Made by a program: the position numbers and the translations under genes. From Sergeia podlipaevii (taxonomy: Eukaryota > Euglenozoa > Kinetoplastea > Trypanosomatida > Trypanosomatidae), in contig JASANZ010002265.1 of NCBI GenBank assembly GCA_030849805.1, positions 1 through 64,000 of the forward strand: a stretch of 64,000 nucleotides of DNA, given 5' to 3'. Position 1 is the first letter of the stretch. Each line of letters opens with the position of its first letter. Shown piece after piece: positions 10,673 through 19,507 of the stretch. The notes below the pieces were generated by a model. That model searched no databases and had not been told where the DNA came from. It saw only the letters and a list, made by a program, of their open reading frames with translations.

Positions 10673-11854
10673 ATGCGGCGACTTTCTACAAACGTGACGC
10701 GTCAGTGTGTGGCAGCGTCTTCAATACGTGCACGTGTGTCTTTGTGTGCCTGCTCAGGAGCCACTGCTCACTCAGAGCATACTCGGTGCCAGATAAGAAG
10801 TTTTATGCAACGCTCTACGGTGCTTCAGCATCCATCGTTAGATGCCCGTGATGGCGACGATGACGATTTTGTTGATATTGACTCGTTAGCTGGATATGGA
10901 AGTGTAGGTGGACTCTCCTCAGCGTCCAGCGCTACAAGAGAAGGCGCTACTACTACTACTACTATGACCAAAACTCTTGCACCGCCCGTCATCGGCGTTG
11001 TACGGCGCGAGGAGGAGAAGGAAGGTACGGAGTACTCACGACTCAGCATTCCGCTTGATGAACCTCGCGCTGGGAAGCCTCTTGACCGCCAAAACAGCAG
11101 GTCAGCAGTGTGGCTTAGTGGAGAAAAGGAAGAGGATCAAGAACACTTCATGGGGAAGGCAGCCTCTGAGAGACAGGCTGCACAAGGATCATCCATAATG
11201 AGCGGCTCAGAAGAGAAGGATGCCTTTACCGTTGACGGAGATCTTGATGACCGCTCAAATGTCTCCGAACTGTGCCACCTACCGTCGGCCGGCACGCTGC
11301 CATACGATGACGAAAAGTTTGCAGAGACGCTTTTGGAGATGGAGGTGGAGGGGGCCATTGATGAAACCTGGCAGGATTGCCGTCGAGCGCACGTAGAAGA
11401 CGCGAAGGAAATTGCTGAAATACTTCGTACAATGAAAGTGCGAGACATTTGCTGTATGGATGTCAGCTCCAAGACATCCAACTTTGATTTTATGATGTTT
11501 GGCACGTGTGAAGGTCCGAGGCACATTCACTTAGCTGCGTGGGCGGCACAGGAAGCAGACCGAATGCAACGGCTTTCCAAGGTGCGCAGAAAGCAGATGG
11601 ATGAGCTGTGGGAGGTAGTGCCCATCGGTCGTATTGTGTTGAATCTCATGGTCGAGAGCCTCCGCGAGGAGCTGACGCTGGAGCGGAAGTGGGCGGTGAC
11701 CACCACCATGGACCCACTTCACGCCGCCAACGCACCTGTGAGCGAGGGAAGGCAAGTCAGAGCACACGGCCTCTGGACACTCACACTCAACCTTCAAGAC
11801 TTGGAGGACTTTGAAGTGGACTACTGTAAGGACATTCTTCTGCATCAATCGTAA
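10673..11854 (+). CDS. RsfS/Iojap/MALSU1-like mitochondrial ribosome assembly factor
   Basis: A 393-residue protein. The N-terminus (MRRLSTNVTRQCVAAS...) is Arg/Ser-rich without acidic residues, as expected of a mitochondrial presequence. Residues about 55-235 are acidic low complexity. The C-terminal part (about 240-393) follows the RsfS/Iojap pattern: a first strand VRDICCMDVSSKTSNFDFMM, then GTCEGPRHIHLAAWAAQEAD, and VVPIGRIVLNLMVESLREEL. The last segment corresponds to the W-VLLD-GDVVVHIF region of bacterial RsfS. In other eukaryotes MALSU1 binds the large mitoribosomal subunit during assembly and blocks early subunit joining; the same role is inferred here. The ATG is the first in frame and supplies the presequence. 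Divergence is considerable, so the call rests on the domain pattern. Confidence 0.68.
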   Translation: MRRLSTNVTRQCVAASSIRARVSLCACSGATAHSEHTRCQIRSFMQRSTVLQHPSLDARDGDDDDFVDIDSLAGYGSVGGLSSASSATREGATTTTTMTKTLAPPVIGVVRREEEKEGTEYSRLSIPLDEPRAGKPLDRQNSRSAVWLSGEKEEDQEHFMGKAASERQAAQGSSIMSGSEEKDAFTVDGDLDDRSNVSELCHLPSAGTLPYDDEKFAETLLEMEVEGAIDETWQDCRRAHVEDAKEIAEILRTMKVRDICCMDVSSKTSNFDFMMFGTCEGPRHIHLAAWAAQEADRMQRLSKVRRKQMDELWEVVPIGRIVLNLMVESLREELTLERKWAVTTTMDPLHAANAPVSEGRQVRAHGLWTLTLNLQDLEDFEVDYCKDILLHQS

Positions 11855-12378
11855 AGCAGCCTTGCCACTTCATCATCCCTCCACGCACACATACATGCAT
11901 ACATATCTGCAGCTTGTGTAATGTGAGCATTGATGGGAAGAACCATGTGGGTTTTTTTTCTTTTTTTTCAAAAAAAAAATAAAAAAAAAAAAGTGCGCAA
12001 TAACTTTAAAAATTGAGTATGTGCATGGGTAACATTTATATACGTCTTGTATTTTCACAGAAGGACATGTTGTTTATACAGAAAGGGAAGAAGAAAAATA
12101 ACGGTAGCATTTTTTTTTTTTTTTTTTGCAGGGCTCTTTACTGTATGATTTGTAAGTACTTTTACATCTTTTTTTTTTGGACAGTTGAATCCCTTTTTTT
12201 TTCTTTGTTCCTTTCACTGCAATTTGGTTTACTTTGTATTCTCTCTCCTTATTTTTTTTTATTTTATTTTATTTCTCTTAAACAAGCTGATCACATTTAG
12301 TGGTTTGCAAAATACACACATACACACACACACACTGAGAGAACCCAGACATCGATAGACACCTTCTCTTCATTTTCT
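11855..12378 (+). other. AT-rich intergenic spacer
   Basis: No gene supported. A- and T-homopolymers (11951-11992, 12110-12127) and a CA repeat (12315-12335) are present. The pyrimidine-rich stretch just before 12379 could guide splicing. Confidence 0.5.
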
Positions 12379-13362
12379 ATGCTACATACTGAGGGCGGCC
12401 TACACCGCAACGTTGCGCACGATCTCTGTGCTGAGGTGATGGAAACGCGTGCCTTTGCGGTCCGCATGCGGGCCCTTTTGGATGCTGAAGAAACGACTAT
12501 TACGAACCATCAAGCACAAATAAGCGCATTGGAAGCGGAAATCGAAGATACGCGCCGGCAATATACAGAGCTTGTAAGCCGCATAGGGCACCCTAGCTCA
12601 GGCACGAGCAACGACAAGCCTCCTAGATGCAGAGAGCAAGATCGTTCATCATTCTTCAGTGCATCAACAGCAATGCAGGACAAGACGCGATCCCTAAGTA
12701 TACAAACAAGGATGACTGGTAGTATTCAGACGGAGCCCGCTGTGCTCCCGTTATATGAGCTTCGTTCCAGCTTGAAATTGATGCGAAAAGAGAATCAGAA
12801 TACTGCCGAGCGTGTCGTGAGTGATCACGCTGAGCTGGCACGTCCACCCGTGGCGGTGCGTCCACTGTCGTTTACGATGATGCAGAAGAATCAACGTATG
12901 GAAATGCGAGAGTTGCGGGGGATGGTGGAAGAGGCACGGCAGCAGGTAAACTACCTAAACGCAGATCTCCAGGTGTTAAAGGAGCAAAATAGTAGTCAAG
13001 ATGAGAGCGGATCATGCAAATGGGGTGGTGACGGCAGAGGCGCCGCGATGGCACGGTGGCTGGCCCGGAAGAAGCGAGAGGCTGAGTGTGGGAAGCAGCT
13101 GGTCACGGCTGAGCAGGAACTTCTCAGCTGCGGGGAGAAGTTGAAGGTGGCGAACAAGGACAGGGCTAAAGCTTTGCGGACAGGCGATGAAGTGACTCAC
13201 TTGCTTCACGGACTCGAGCGTCGCCTTCAGACCCTCATGGAGTCGAATAGAAGGGAGAGGGACAGACAGAGCAGTGTGTTTGCACATGCGGTGCGGCAGC
13301 ATCAGCAGCAGTTACAGCAACCCCAGAGGAGGGGGGTCGTCACTATCTTAGACACCGCATGA
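12379..13362 (+). CDS. Coiled-coil hypothetical protein
   Basis: A 327-residue, charged, mostly helical protein that I do not recognise. Heptad-like segments lie at about 30-70 (TNHQAQISALEAEIEDTRRQ), 165-205 (MEMRELRGMVEEARQQVNYL) and 230-300, separated by Ser/Thr-rich linkers. The C-terminus is Gln-rich. There are no membrane segments or signal peptide. A structural role in cytoskeleton or flagellum would be a guess. The frame starts at an ATG directly after a pyrimidine-rich leader. The TGA stop is followed in frame by 22 further sense codons before TAA; that length is not unusual by chance. Confidence 0.7.
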   Translation: MLHTEGGLHRNVAHDLCAEVMETRAFAVRMRALLDAEETTITNHQAQISALEAEIEDTRRQYTELVSRIGHPSSGTSNDKPPRCREQDRSSFFSASTAMQDKTRSLSIQTRMTGSIQTEPAVLPLYELRSSLKLMRKENQNTAERVVSDHAELARPPVAVRPLSFTMMQKNQRMEMRELRGMVEEARQQVNYLNADLQVLKEQNSSQDESGSCKWGGDGRGAAMARWLARKKREAECGKQLVTAEQELLSCGEKLKVANKDRAKALRTGDEVTHLLHGLERRLQTLMESNRRERDRQSSVFAHAVRQHQQQLQQPQRRGVVTILDTA

Positions 13363-14253
13363 GTCATAGACGTAATTTACCTTGCTTGTGGAGCACAAAG
13401 GAGTGTCACGGCAGATGACGCCACGGCTTAAATGATGAAAGTACAAAAAAAAACAAGAATATTCTCTCATTGTATACTACACTACATGCATACAAAACTT
13501 GCGTATTTGCTTGATATATTTTTTTTTGAAAAAAATAATAATAATAAAAAAACAGAAAAATAACTGAAGCACTGACATAAAGCGAGCGTTTTTGCACACG
13601 ACAGTTGCTGTAATCAGCCGTAAACTTTATGAGTGTATGTGTCTGCTTTCTTTTTCTTATCATTATTACTTTTTATTGTGGTATGTCCTTTATTTAGCAT
13701 TTGTTTTCCGTTCATCCCTTTTTTTTTGGATTGTTTAGCGACAGCAAACGAAGCAATATATATATAGAAAAAGAGAGGAAGAGGTCAAATTACAGAATAG
13801 CTTTCCATATCTACTTTTTGTTGTTGTTGATCAGTCCAATTTGTGAGTCTCCTGACTTTTTGCTATTTTCTTGATTCAATATTTTTTTTTAGAGAAGGTG
13901 TGCGTGCTGCTGCGTACCTGCGCTCCTTTCTGTTTGTTGTCGCATATTCATTGTTTGCTTTTGATACTACGGATTACATTTGGGATACGTTTATATATAC
14001 ATATTTTTATTGTTTGTTTGCTATATACTCATCCCTGTGTGTCTTTATAGACGTGAAAGGGTTGCCCTTGTGTGTACAGCCTTGCCTGCTGTAGCGGTCG
14101 TACGCATACAAACAATTTTAGAATACTTATATATATTTGCTTTTTCTGCTGCCGGTGATAGTCAAGTCACCTGTTAAATATATAAACAAAAAGTGTTGTG
14201 CCTCACACGAGTATTTATATATACTTTTTTCAAAGTAGTTATTTAACACCAAA
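13363..14253 (+). other. AT-rich intergenic spacer
   Basis: No gene supported over about 0.9 kb. T-rich tracts, AATAAT repeats near 13530-13560, an AT run near 13757-13766 and ATATAT tracts near 14130-14220 are present. Short frames are Phe/Tyr/Ile-rich. Confidence 0.5.
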
Positions 14254-15759
14254 ATGAATTCCTCACCCGTTTTGACTTCAATAGCAAACACGCCGCTGCT
14301 CGTGAGCCTCGTTAGGGTAATTCGAGATGCACGCTCTGCTACGTACGATGATCATGGCAGTGGTACCGCTTCTTTTTTCTTTGGCGGTCTTAGAATGAAC
14401 GACAGTGGCCCATTTGATGACGCGGCGCTCGCGTGGCACCGCCTTCAATATTCCCCACAGCTGTCGTCGTATGTGATGGGCGAGTCGGGCGTCGGTGGTT
14501 GTGCGCCTTGCGCGACTTCTCTTTTAGGAATCACCGGGGCAGTCTCGTGTACGCTACACCTTTTGGTGCTCGTAGACGGTGTAGTAGCTGAGCGCTGGAC
14601 GCTTGATGACTACCGCGGTACAACGGAGGCACAGAGTAGCTCACTGCCACGCGACTACGAGCAACTAGAGCAGATCAACTCCCTCACGCGTATTCTTTAC
14701 TCGTTCCTGCGCATGCAGCGACTCTATGAGGTAATCATGCAACGCTTTACGGACAGCAGCAGGCTCGCACCTGTGCCTTTCCCGCCTGAGTTCGCTGAGG
14801 ATGTGGAGGCAGGCTTTGATGCGACTGCGGCGCTGCCAGTGTCTGCGATGGGCGGCGGAGACCTTTACGCTGGAAGAGGCGTCGTTGACAGTCCCTACGG
14901 CAGCGCCTTTCTTCGCAGTCGATCTATGGGTATTGCCATGCGTGTGCTGACCGGCGCCGAGCCTCTCCCGCCTGAAGACCCCGCGTGCCAGCGAGTGTGG
15001 CAGTGGTCGGTGGAGGGCCTCGTGCGTATCGTACTTCACTCCAACCGACTATGGGAGACGCAGGCTCGAGCCGCGCGTGAAAAGTTAAGTGGTGGCAGTG
15101 CTGCGAGCTCTCCGGCGCTCCGACCGGAGTCCTCGCCTCCTCAGAGGCTCTCGGGGTCCTTGCCTCACTTCGGCACTCCCGGCAACAGTCTTCGGCCATT
15201 TCAGCTTCCATCCGCGTCTGTATGGGTGGGCAGTGGTGTTGCAGCAAAAAGCACGCCATCCTCGCTAGGGAGTGGTGCGCTTGTGCGTAGCGGCATGGCA
15301 TGCCGGGTAGACGCAAAGAAGAAGGAAGAAGAAGAGGAGGAGGAAGAAGGGACGCAGCAGCAGCAGCAGCAACAGCAACGGAAGAGAATTGAGCTTGCTG
15401 ACAGAGAAGAGGCCACCAACGCTGCTAGATGCGGTATTGAGGTCGACAATGTGGTGGCTGCGGCTGCGGCTGTCACGTTCGACTATAACAGCGATAACTC
15501 CCTGTCAGTGGATGCGGAGAGAGACAGCAGTGACTCCCTGCTAATAGAAATGATGACCCAAGCGTGGTACATGGGCATGGGGTTACGTGAGGCTTCGACT
15601 GCACAGAGAGGCGGCGGCTCACCAGTCGCTTTGGAGGAGCCGCGCGACTCCGCAGAAGAAGTGAGAGAACTGCAGACCCTAGTGGAGTTGTGTAATACTA
15701 CTCGGCTGGAGCACCTATCAGAGCTCACAAGGGTGGAGGGAAAAGCGCAGCCACAATAA
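14254..15759 (+). CDS. Hypothetical protein with possible ATG13-like HORMA N-terminus
   Basis: A 501-residue protein with no clear database-style match that I can recall. Residues about 93-175 resemble the ATG13 HORMA core: a strand-turn-strand LHLLVLVDGVVAERWTL, then a helix INSLTRILYSFLRMQRLYEV. In ATG13 these correspond to the conserved LE.....LERW stretch and the helix R.LY..LR.LP. Such a protein would be a scaffold of the Atg1/ULK autophagy-initiation kinase. The C-terminal half is low complexity, with poly-Glu (about 355-362) and poly-Gln (about 366-373) runs, compatible with the disordered tail of ATG13. The identification is an inference from a short pattern; it may simply be a lineage-specific protein. 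The gene itself is well supported by length and composition. Confidence 0.65.
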   Translation: MNSSPVLTSIANTPLLVSLVRVIRDARSATYDDHGSGTASFFFGGLRMNDSGPFDDAALAWHRLQYSPQLSSYVMGESGVGGCAPCATSLLGITGAVSCTLHLLVLVDGVVAERWTLDDYRGTTEAQSSSLPRDYEQLEQINSLTRILYSFLRMQRLYEVIMQRFTDSSRLAPVPFPPEFAEDVEAGFDATAALPVSAMGGGDLYAGRGVVDSPYGSAFLRSRSMGIAMRVLTGAEPLPPEDPACQRVWQWSVEGLVRIVLHSNRLWETQARAAREKLSGGSAASSPALRPESSPPQRLSGSLPHFGTPGNSLRPFQLPSASVWVGSGVAAKSTPSSLGSGALVRSGMACRVDAKKKEEEEEEEEGTQQQQQQQQRKRIELADREEATNAARCGIEVDNVVAAAAAVTFDYNSDNSLSVDAERDSSDSLLIEMMTQAWYMGMGLREASTAQRGGGSPVALEEPRDSAEEVRELQTLVELCNTTRLEHLSELTRVEGKAQPQ

Positions 15760-16504
15760 TGGCGGCGGCGGCGCAACGTGAAGTGAATGGGGAGAGTTTA
15801 ATGAGATACACCTCTGTTCTTCTTTCTTTTCCTTTGCTCAGTGACAATAGAGGAGTCGACGGAGGTCTTTTCAGAGGAGGGGTATAGAGAAGAAGATGGC
15901 TTCTCTGTCTGGAGGAAGTGATTACCTTTTAGTGAGTTGCATGCAGTTTGCGTGCATGTGCGCTTCTTTTTATTTTGTGTTATACACAGATTGAATGACC
16001 AGCTCAAACCTACGAATATGTATATTTTATGTGTTGCTTTTCTCCCTCCTTCTCTCCTTCCCAAAGCTGCTATTTTATCTTTTTGTTTGCTACTTTTTTT
16101 TGTTGTTATTTGCCATGCATGTTTCTTTCACAGTTGCCAGTTCCTTCTTATATATTTTTTTTTTTTGTGAAAACATATATCGTAGGTACACTATTTCTCA
16201 CGACTCTTCTTTTTTTTTTTTTAACATCTATCAAATCCACCACTTTTCTTTTTTAATCATCCTCTCCACTGNGACTCTTCTTTTTTTTTTTTTTTAACAT
16301 CTATCAAATCCACCACTTTTCTTTTTTAATCATCCGATCCACTGACTTTATCTTTGCTATTCGTTTTTTCCTCTTTTCCACTGCTTTTCTCGCCTTTGGA
16401 TTTATGTAACGTAGCCTATTTAGTGTACCTTAGAATTCCATATTACACCCTCCTATACATATAGAACATAGATTACATACACTTTAGAGAGAGAGAGGAA
16501 GGGT
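15760..16504 (+). other. Intergenic spacer with tandem duplication and sequence gap
   Basis: No gene supported. It contains long T-runs, an about 70-nt tandem duplication around the single N at 16272 (described separately), and a (GA)n run at about 16487-16499 immediately before the next start codon. Confidence 0.55.
16202..16344. repeat. Direct tandem repeat flanking a single N
   Basis: A 70-nt segment at 16202-16271 recurs at 16273-16344 (72 nt). The differences are a longer T-run and a few bases near the 3' end (CCTCTCC versus CCGATCC). The two copies are separated by exactly one undetermined base (16272). This looks like two overlapping contig ends placed side by side, though a true tandem duplication is possible. 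Confidence 0.9.
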
Positions 16505-18274
16505 ATGAGTTCGTTGTGGGAGTCGTTCTGCGCGCAGCTCTCGCGGTCTGGCTACACTCCTAGTGACCTGGCCTACTGCAGCGAGGACCTCTTTCTGACC
16601 ATTGCAGAGGAGCTCGGTACCCTTAGCCCACTGCAGATATCGACACTCGTGCGTGAGTGGCAGACGCACCACAGACATGTAGATACGGCCGCCCCCGCAG
16701 CTGCTGCCGTCCCGACGATACTATCGAGTGGCCATCAGGTGCCACTTCACTTGGCAATGGATCATGGCGCACAAAGCCGCAATGGAACGGCCGATGCGGT
16801 GAGAAGAACTCCAACGGATGCCATGCGGAGGAGTGGGGAGACCATGTTACGCAGTCTTTCATCATCCATGGGCGTCCGCGCCATTCGCATGGCAGACGCT
16901 GGTGCCGCTGCTGCTGCATTGATCTGCTTCGAGCTATCCAGAGAGGCGCTCACTGTCTATGAACAGCGCCTCGCCTCTCTCCGCTCAGCGGACACTATGG
17001 GACAGCAGCAGCAGCTGCTGTGGAAGCTATGCAGCCCCGCATCGATGGCGCGCCTAGACCGGTGCTCCCGCACGGGCGAGCCTATTCTCTTGTCCAATGG
17101 GGATGACCAGGATGGGCTGTGTGAGAGCGCTGTAGTGCTCTACCGAGACACCGCATCCTCTCTAGTTGTCCCTTCGTTATCCTCCTCCTCCTCGCCTTCT
17201 TCCATGGTAGATCGTATCGCGCGAGGGTGGGCGATGGTTGCTTTTGATGTGTTAGTTGGCCACACACGTCGGGTGTCTGTAGAAGAGGCAGCCAACCTAA
17301 ACGCCTTCTCTATGCGCGAGTGCCTAGGAATGCTAGAAGACGCTAGTTACGATAGTCTCTCGATCGATGAGCGTGGAGCAGTGTTGATCTGCGACACGAC
17401 CCAGATACTTCCTAGAGCCATCATGCGAGTCGAGGTGGGGGAGCAGGACGTGCCACGCGCAGGGCTCGGCTTCACTCCGCTACAGCGACAGCCACCGGCA
17501 GCAGGAGCCACAGCTTCGACCCCACGGACCAGTGGTACCGCAGCGACACTTCTGACGCCCTCCTGCTCAGTGCACCCCACGAAAGAAGTGGAGTTCTGGT
17601 GCCCTCAGGAGAAGCGGTTGCTGTGTAGCATGTGTCTCTACTACGACGGCTACTCACGGGAGAACTGCGTGCCACTGGAGCACGGTGCGCGCCAGGAGGC
17701 CCCACGGCTGGAACGCTGGATGCACAACGCTGGCACGTTCAGCAAGGAGGTGGCAGGCGTACTGCAGCTCTTCGACGCTGCCGTGGCGGACGTGGCGGCT
17801 TCAGAAAGTGAGGCAGCGGATGCTGTGCGGCGCGCGTTTGCAAACCTTCGCGCGAGTGTGGATGCCGCCGAGTCCGCGCTGCTTGCCCAGTGTCATGGTA
17901 CGGCTCGTTTGCAGTCGCAGCAGCTCGCCACCGCCCTCGCGGACGTATCAGGGGTGGTGGGACAGGTGCAGGACGTTGTGGCAGAAGTTGAGGTGCCACT
18001 GCGCAGCTACAGGACCGGCTCCTCCGAGCGTGCGATGTCGCTAAGCCTCTTGCGTGGCGCTCAGAAGGCATTTGGCGTATGGGAGCCCGTGAGTATCCCG
18101 CCGTATTCGGTAGTGATGTCAGTGGAGAGCGATTTGCTGCGGCCAGTTGAAGCAGCACTCAAGCAGATCAGCGAGCTCGGTGAGGGATGCGGCAAGGTGG
18201 AGCTGCCAGAGTCCATTGACGTCAATTACCTCAAGAATGGCTGCACCAGTGACGCGGATGAACCATTGAAATGA
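16505..18274 (+). CDS. B-box zinc-finger / coiled-coil protein
   Basis: A 589-residue protein. One B-box-like zinc finger lies at about 354-395 (C-S-V-H, then FWCPQEKRLLCSMCL and a closing EHG). It is followed by a long helical region (about 400-580) with coiled-coil character (alternating Ala/Leu and Glu/Asp/Gln). This is the B-box plus coiled-coil half of a TRIM-type architecture, but no RING precedes it. The N-terminal 55 residues are helical (LWESFCAQLSRSGYTP...). Residues 60-160 are variable and 160-330 form a possible globular domain that I do not recognise. Its role is unknown; B-box/coiled-coil proteins usually form oligomeric scaffolds. It is the last gene of the plus-strand block and ends in TGA. 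Confidence 0.78.
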   Translation: MSSLWESFCAQLSRSGYTPSDLAYCSEDLFLTIAEELGTLSPLQISTLVREWQTHHRHVDTAAPAAAAVPTILSSGHQVPLHLAMDHGAQSRNGTADAVRRTPTDAMRRSGETMLRSLSSSMGVRAIRMADAGAAAAALICFELSREALTVYEQRLASLRSADTMGQQQQLLWKLCSPASMARLDRCSRTGEPILLSNGDDQDGLCESAVVLYRDTASSLVVPSLSSSSSPSSMVDRIARGWAMVAFDVLVGHTRRVSVEEAANLNAFSMRECLGMLEDASYDSLSIDERGAVLICDTTQILPRAIMRVEVGEQDVPRAGLGFTPLQRQPPAAGATASTPRTSGTAATLLTPSCSVHPTKEVEFWCPQEKRLLCSMCLYYDGYSRENCVPLEHGARQEAPRLERWMHNAGTFSKEVAGVLQLFDAAVADVAASESEAADAVRRAFANLRASVDAAESALLAQCHGTARLQSQQLATALADVSGVVGQVQDVVAEVEVPLRSYRTGSSERAMSLSLLRGAQKAFGVWEPVSIPPYSVVMSVESDLLRPVEAALKQISELGEGCGKVELPESIDVNYLKNGCTSDADEPLK

Positions 18275-18582
18275 AGGACGTGTGAATATATGTTTTGTGT
18301 GAAGAGGTACCGTTAACCAATGCCATCACTACCAATGTCTTCCCTCCCCTCTCTTTTAGACTACATTGCAAAACACATTCGGTAACAATAAACAACGTTT
18401 CTTTTCTGCGTGGCACGCTTAATATCTGATTCTCACTCGCGCTTCATGGTTGCTTTTCTCCATCCTGTTGTTTCTACTCATCTCGCTCGCGCTTGTTTTC
18501 CCCTCTGCCTTTCATTTCTCTCAAGCTTTTTTTTCTTTTAGTTTTGGGGGCCGTCCCGCCTTCGGCATTCTTCCGGCGCTGG

Positions 18583-18620
18583 CCCGCCGCCCATGCCCCC
18601 CGCCCCATGGCCCACGCCCC
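18583..18620 (-). other. G-quadruplex motif on the minus strand
   Basis: The plus strand has six runs of three to six C (18583-85, 18590-92, 18596-601, 18603-06, 18611-13, 18617-20) separated by 1-4 nt. The minus strand therefore has six consecutive G-runs with very short loops, more than the four needed for an intramolecular quadruplex. It sits within a GC-rich island in the convergent region. Confidence 0.8.
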
Positions 18621-19020
18621 ACTCGGCCGCGCCGGGGCAACACATTCCTTTTTTAAAAGAAAATAAACACGAGGGGGAAGGAGTGGCAAATTACTATCAG
18701 GAACGCATCGGCGTGGGTCAATGTTTCCGCGGCATTTCTGCCATCCAACGCGAAAAGCCCTCCTGCATCATAATCGCAATAACGGAGAAGGAAGTGGCTT
18801 ATATTTATGAACACATTCCCTTCCGTGGTCTAGAATTTCCAAAGTAAAGATGGAAGAGGAGAATGGGAGAAAGGCCATATTTGGGACATATAGGGGAACA
18901 AGCAAAACACAATTTCAGTCTTTGCGCAATCAAGGCAACCATCACCACGGCGGCATGACATTAGCCGCCACTGGGTGCAATAAGAAGGTGAAGTTGGATA
19001 TCTTTGTACTTACAGCATGA
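18593..19020 (+). other. Two overlapping short ORFs of uncertain status (possible decayed gene)
   Basis: Frame A runs from ATG 18593 to a stop at 18845-18847 (84 codons). Frame B is open from 18811 to TGA 19018-19020, with an ATG at 18850. Apart from the GC-rich first 20 codons, both use a mixed, gene-like codon set unlike the AT-rich spacers. Frame A contains AIQREKPSCIIIA and EHIP; frame B contains HHHGGMTLAATG followed by a hydrophobic stretch. These are faintly like successive parts of an L7Ae/L30e fold, but about 28 codons too many lie between them. A frameshifted relic, a small gene or chance are all possible. I assign no function. Confidence 0.2.
18949..18969. other. Perfect GC stem-loop
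   Basis: GGCGGC (18949-18954) pairs with GCCGCC (18964-18969) across a 9-nt loop. It is one of several small inverted repeats in the convergent region; a role in termination is only a possibility. Confidence 0.6.
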
Positions 19021-19177
19021 GAAGTATGACGCCTCACTTCCTTCATTCAGATTAGGGAATGAAGCTCAGGGTGTGAGGGGGGGGGGTCGTAGTCCACATG
19101 TTGCTACTACTACTATGTGTCTACACGGGCTTACATGGAAAGGAAAGCTAGCACATAGATGCTTCTCGATTCCGTTT

Positions 19178-19233
19178 CAACTATGAACAACGATAGTTGT
19201 TGTAGTGAGGTGGTAGCATCACTCTTACAGTGA
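19178..19233. other. Two small stem-loops
   Basis: CAACTAT (19178-19184) pairs with ATAGTTG (19193-19199). TCACT (19219-19223) pairs with AGTGA (19229-19233). Both are perfect but short, so chance cannot be excluded. Confidence 0.4.
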
Positions 19234-19507
19234 GGCTTAGTTAGTTAGATCTCTCTGGCGACCAAAAATCTGATATGCAATTCGTTGCTGAACTCAAATG
19301 ATAAATAAGTACATCAGAAAAAGGAAACACACCCGTTCCTTTAATAACTTACTAGAGCCAACCGACAACAAGTGACACGAAAGGGAGAGAAGAGCATTCA
19401 TATTTGTGGATAGACCCAAGTACAAATATATCAGGCACCCAACAGACAACGGTTTTTTTTGTTCTCTCTCTCTCGTCTTCTTCCACCCCATACCCCTGTC
19501 TCTCCTT

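Larger units (their letters stand above)
18275..19507. other. Convergent strand-switch region (probable transcription termination zone)
   Basis: Plus-strand genes end at 18274 and minus-strand genes begin, reading inward, at 19508, so two polycistronic units converge here. In kinetoplastids such regions are sites of Pol II termination and often of base J, H3V or H4V; none of those marks can be read from sequence. Unlike other spacers, much of 18540-19260 is not AT-rich. It holds a GC-rich island with a minus-strand G-quadruplex motif (18583-18620), a perfect GGCGGC/GCCGCC stem (18949-18969), a 7-bp stem (19178-19199), a G10 run (19077-19086) and two overlapping short ORFs. I found no tRNA or other RNA gene with recognisable boxes. 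Confidence 0.75.
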
